Shown one piece after another: positions 60,372 through 64,000 of a DNA stretch of 64,000 bases. The stretch covers positions 8,991,501 to 9,055,500 of the forward strand of contig NC_084769.1 of NCBI RefSeq assembly GCF_028858725.1, written 5' to 3'. A program made the translations under genes and the position numbers. Within the stretch, counting starts at the first letter, position 1; each line of letters begins with the position of its first letter. This DNA is from Colius striatus. Its lineage: Eukaryota > Chordata > Aves > Coliiformes > Coliidae. The notes below the pieces were generated by a model. That model searched no databases, had not been told where the DNA came from, and saw nothing but the letters and a program-made list of their open reading frames with translations.

Positions 60372-63300
60372 AGGTAGAGGATTTCATCAAAGAACAAAAT
60401 CAGATTGCTACTTAATGAAGGAGGAAATTAAGTTAGAGAGAAATACAAAGTCACTAAAATACTAAATAACACTTCAAATAATTTAATAGAGAAAACTCTG
60501 AAATTGGGCTAATGATGTATCTTGATAGATTAGAATAATGCATCATTCATATCTTATAGAAAACTTGAATAACAAAGTTTATGTGTCCTTTATGGCTTTC
60601 CTGTGCTTATTGCTTCTCATTGTCTATTGTCTATTTGTTTTGAAAGAACAGCTGTATGAGAAACTAATTTTAGATGCCTTTCTAGTTTAAAAATATTTCT
60701 GTGCTATTCTTTAATAATTATTGATTGTAATTTATTTGCTATTTGCACATAGACCCTCTGGGTTTGGTAGTTTAGGAATGTTTTAAAAGTTAAATGGATC
60801 ATTTGTGTATTTTTTCATTATTTTAATTAGATTACATGAACTCCTTTCCTCTATGTACCATAATCTCCACACATGCTGGGTTTTTTCTGCTTTTTTTTAG
60901 TTTGGGAGTATAAATCCAGATGCTACCATACACCACATCATTAAAAACTGACTTAATGATCATTGCCTTTCAGACCCAGATGACAGGCCATTAAGAGAAG
61001 ATGAAGCATGTTACTACTTAAAGCCCTTCCTTCCCCTTCAAACACTTCAGCTGATGGAATAACAGTCACCACATCCTGGAAAGAGATTGTGGCTCCCTTG
61101 TTTTATCTGCCAGTAACATCACTATACCTGATGCCAATCTAATATCAAGGAAAGAATCAGACCTGTTGCATTGTCTATCCTGACTGTAGCTACTTCTTTG
61201 GGCAGATGCTGAATATGCTAGGCTCTTGAACTGATATTAGGAATCCCAGTACCTTTGAAATGTAGATTAGAAGTGAACATGCACAATACTTTAATTGCCT
61301 AAACAATATATTGTAACACCTTGCAAGGCAGTTATCTGTGTTTGAAGCTTACACTGAGGAGTTGTTAGAGCTCGGTGTGAAAGGAGCTACATCACTAGGT
61401 TTGAGAGAGAAACAGCCTTTCTCCACTCCCTCATGTGTTTTGGGGGGGAAGGCTTTTCTTACATGTTGGAGTGTCAGCTGTGCAGCCACTCTCTTTCCTT
61501 CTCTGGTGTATATATGAATGCTTACTAAATGGGAAAGTAATAATGTGGAATGTTAAATTGTTAAACTGGTTTGTCCTGGTACAACATACCATATTTAGTG
61601 TACCATCTCTTACTAGCTCGGAAACAGGGCATTTTTCTATTCTTGCAGTGGATTTTATTGGTTATCAATTTCCACAGTATCCTTAGCATGGTTTTCTAAG
61701 GACCAAAGACATGTATGGTTGCTCTCTGTGTCCTATACCCCCAAAGCTTTTAAACCTGTTGACTAATTCCATCTGAATTTGGCAGAAGTTTTGATGATAC
61801 TCAGTCCCCTTATGTTCTGTGAAAAAATCAGTGGTTGGTCAGAGACTGAATAAGTGCTGTGGTGGGAAAGACAGGCAGAGCTCAGCTGGTGTAGGGGCTG
61901 GAAGTGTGGGATGGCAGCCAACATGTCCACAGCCCTTTCTGCCATGTAGGGTGCCTGCTGTGTCTTCAACTTGTAGCTATATCTGTGGAAATGTTAATTA
62001 ATTAAGAGCCTTCACAAATCAGGTGATAACTTCAAGTTTTTAGAAGAATGTGTTTTTTTGAGTGTTCAAGTCTGTATTTTAATTGTGGACCTGTCTCAAG
62101 TGTGTGTAATGAAAGGGGATTTTTTTTCAGTTACCTAGATTGCTAATTTTCTTCCAGATTCATCAGCTAATCCACTCATTTTATTTACTTGGAGGCATAG
62201 ATGCACAGATAGTTAGATGTATCTCAACCTGTGCCATTACAGGGCAGTAAGCTAACAGTATCCCCTCTTGGAGACGATGTGATCCTTGCAGTAAGTTTAG
62301 ACTTTTCCTGTTAGAGTTTCTGCCTGAGATAATAGTTATCGTGAGCTGAATTCTTACCTCCTTCTAAAATACACCCTGAAAAACTGTAAGGACAAAATCT
62401 GTAGGAGTATGTCTTTTCTTTCTTTAGCCCACATTATGTCAGGGAAGGGGATTTCCTCAGGATTTAGATGTAGTCAAACCAACAGTCTTGCGAGGAACTC
62501 TTGATACTTGGCTATCTCATTAGGTGATCCTTACCTGCCACATGAGATTTGCTTCCAATTTCTCTTTTCTTCTGGAATTCATGAATGTCTTTGATTGCCA
62601 TTGGTTTTGGGCAGGAGCAGGGTTCCAACATTTTCTTTTTAAAAAATTAACATAACAAAAGTATAGAAAGTTGTGCAAAGCTAAAGAAAGACTGTTGGAA
62701 AATGTTGGGATGTTCTTACATCTGTTGCCATGACTGCCTTCGTGAAAACTACTTATGTACAGTCAAAACCTCAAAATCTGTGCACGTGGATCTGTGCTAG
62801 TGTCCTGTCATAGTGATGTTCCTGTGCTAAACTTTTCACCCAGAACCCTGAAAAATCCCATGAGAAGTTAGGTATAGAACACTCAATGTTTGTGGGTTTT
62901 TTTTCCTGGTAAATTGCTGTCTGTCTACTATCTTATTTTTTATTAATCTACATTTTTCATTCTCCCCACTGTGAAACTTACCCTTTTATAATCTGGAGGG
63001 AAGGAGAGGAACTGTAGCAGATGGTAGCTAATGTTGAAGAGAATAAAACCTCTTTCATTTCTCCTGAATTACTTAACCATCCATCATTAGATGTGTTCTG
63101 TTTGGATTTAGGAAATAGAGATTTTTATTAAATAATTACTTGATTATAGCCCAGGGACCTAACTTTTATGTTCCATTTGGTGCAATTCCAGTTGAAAAGG
63201 GGGTAACTTGTTTCAAGTGGAAGATGAGAGGTTAGAGATAATAATTACTGAATGACAGTAATTACTGGAAACTGCTCTTTTCCTGCAACAACATTGAAAG

Positions 63301-63602
63301 TTAGTCTGAGTATACAAAACAAGTTTTCAAAAATGTGGTGCATCTAATACATTGCAATGTTCCTGTTCTGGGTACTGATCCAAAAGAGACCTGTCAGCTA
63401 GGTTGCGTAGATACTTACAGGATGTACATTGCTGCGTGAGCTATGACTAATTTGCATCTAGGAATCTTTGTGAAAAAATGACAGATTTTTATTTGGCACT
63501 GGATGACTCATCATTTCTAGGATTCTCACCACTAGCACAGGTTGCTAATCTTACACTCATTTTCTATCAAAAGCAATGTAAAAGTAGCTAAAAAAGGGTA
63601 AT
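60372..63602. other. About 3.2 kb without recognisable features
   Basis: AT-rich DNA. Open frames at 61435-61686, 61763-61969 (minus) and 61819-62001 overlap on opposite strands and have no supporting splice sites or known domains. Confidence 0.42.
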
Positions 63603-64000
63603 TCACAGGATCCTAGAATGGTAGAGATTGGAAGGGACCTTTAGAGATCGTCCAGTCCAAACCCTTGCTAAAGCAGGTCCATCTAGATCAGGTCACACAG
63701 GAACGTGTCCAGATGGGTTTTGAAAATCTCCAGACAAGGAGCCTCCACACCCTCCCTGGGAAGCCTGTGCCAGGGCCCCCTCAACCTTTACAGTACAGTA
63801 GTTTTTCCTTACATTTAAGAGGAACTTTTTGCGTTCCAGCTTTTGTCCATTATCTGTTGCCCTATTACCTCTTGGACACTACAGGAAAAAAAGGCTGCCC
63901 TATCATCTTAACATCCACCTTTTAAATACTTGTATTAATAAGATTCGCCCTCAGTCTCCTCTTGTCCAGGCTGAACAGCCCCAGTTCCTGCAATTCCTCA
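63603..64000 (-). mobile_element. CR1 LINE, antisense, cut by the window end
   Basis: Begins with a diverged tail 'tcacaggatcctagaatggt', then 'gattggaagggacctttaga', 'caggtcacacaggaacgtgt', 'cctccacaccctccctggga', 'gccctcagtctcctcttgtc' and 'aggctgaacagccccagttc', the reverse complement of CR1. The element continues past position 64000. The 86-codon plus-strand frame at 63665-63925 is antisense to the repeat and is not a gene. Confidence 0.95.

Noticed and set aside
63665..63925. 86-codon plus-strand open frame near the right edge
   Set aside because: It is antisense to the CR1 copy at 63603-64000.

Overview
The window is vertebrate nuclear DNA, almost certainly from a bird and most likely a neoavian one. 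The evidence is a set of CR1 LINE fragments whose 3' ends carry the octamer tail (ATTCTATG type) and the line 'ggactagatgatctctaaa', plus two solitary LTRs that look like avian endogenous-retrovirus LTRs. Everything else is AT-rich, single-copy-looking DNA with short microsatellites. There are no bacterial-style operons, no long open reading frames, no recognisable tRNA or rRNA genes and no CRISPR array. Family assignments come from recognising consensus-like sequence, not from a search.

Coding content is sparse and uncertain. The best candidates are short plus-strand exons with splice acceptor, open frame and (usually) donor. A set at 507-640, 3871-3931 and 4331-4411 joins without breaking frame and ends in a stop. 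An exon at 6045-6133 has a perfect branch-point motif. A pair at 22573-22661 and 25441-25515 also joins in frame. I could not identify the gene or genes. Weaker exon-like stretches are at 13784-13928, 14460-14640, 29157-29302 and 46657-46731. If the first candidates are real, the left 25 kb is mostly intron of one or two plus-strand genes, and the right 38 kb is intronic or intergenic.

Repeat layout, left to right: CR1 (+) 735-1142; CR1 (+) 5259-5408; LTR (+) about 17160-17550; facing CR1 tails 20507-20575 (+) and 21064-21122 (-); an old CR1 (-) 24217-24960; a CR1 5'-region fragment with ORF1 esterase remnants (+) about 26040-26790; an 810-bp CR1 (-) 27112-27922 with a 22-bp CR1-tail insertion; a large LTR with internal ~45-bp repeats (-) about 43020-43965; CR1 tail (+) 51657-51733; CR1 (+) 55108-55684 joining a broken reverse-transcriptase segment to a 3' end; CR1 (+) 60003-60371; CR1 (-) 63603 to the window end.

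No new biological system is evident. The features most worth checking are the candidate exons, the two CR1 copies that contain CR1-tail octamers inside their bodies, the inverted pair of CR1 tails, and the CR1 fragment that keeps the rarely preserved 5' part but has lost its 3' half.
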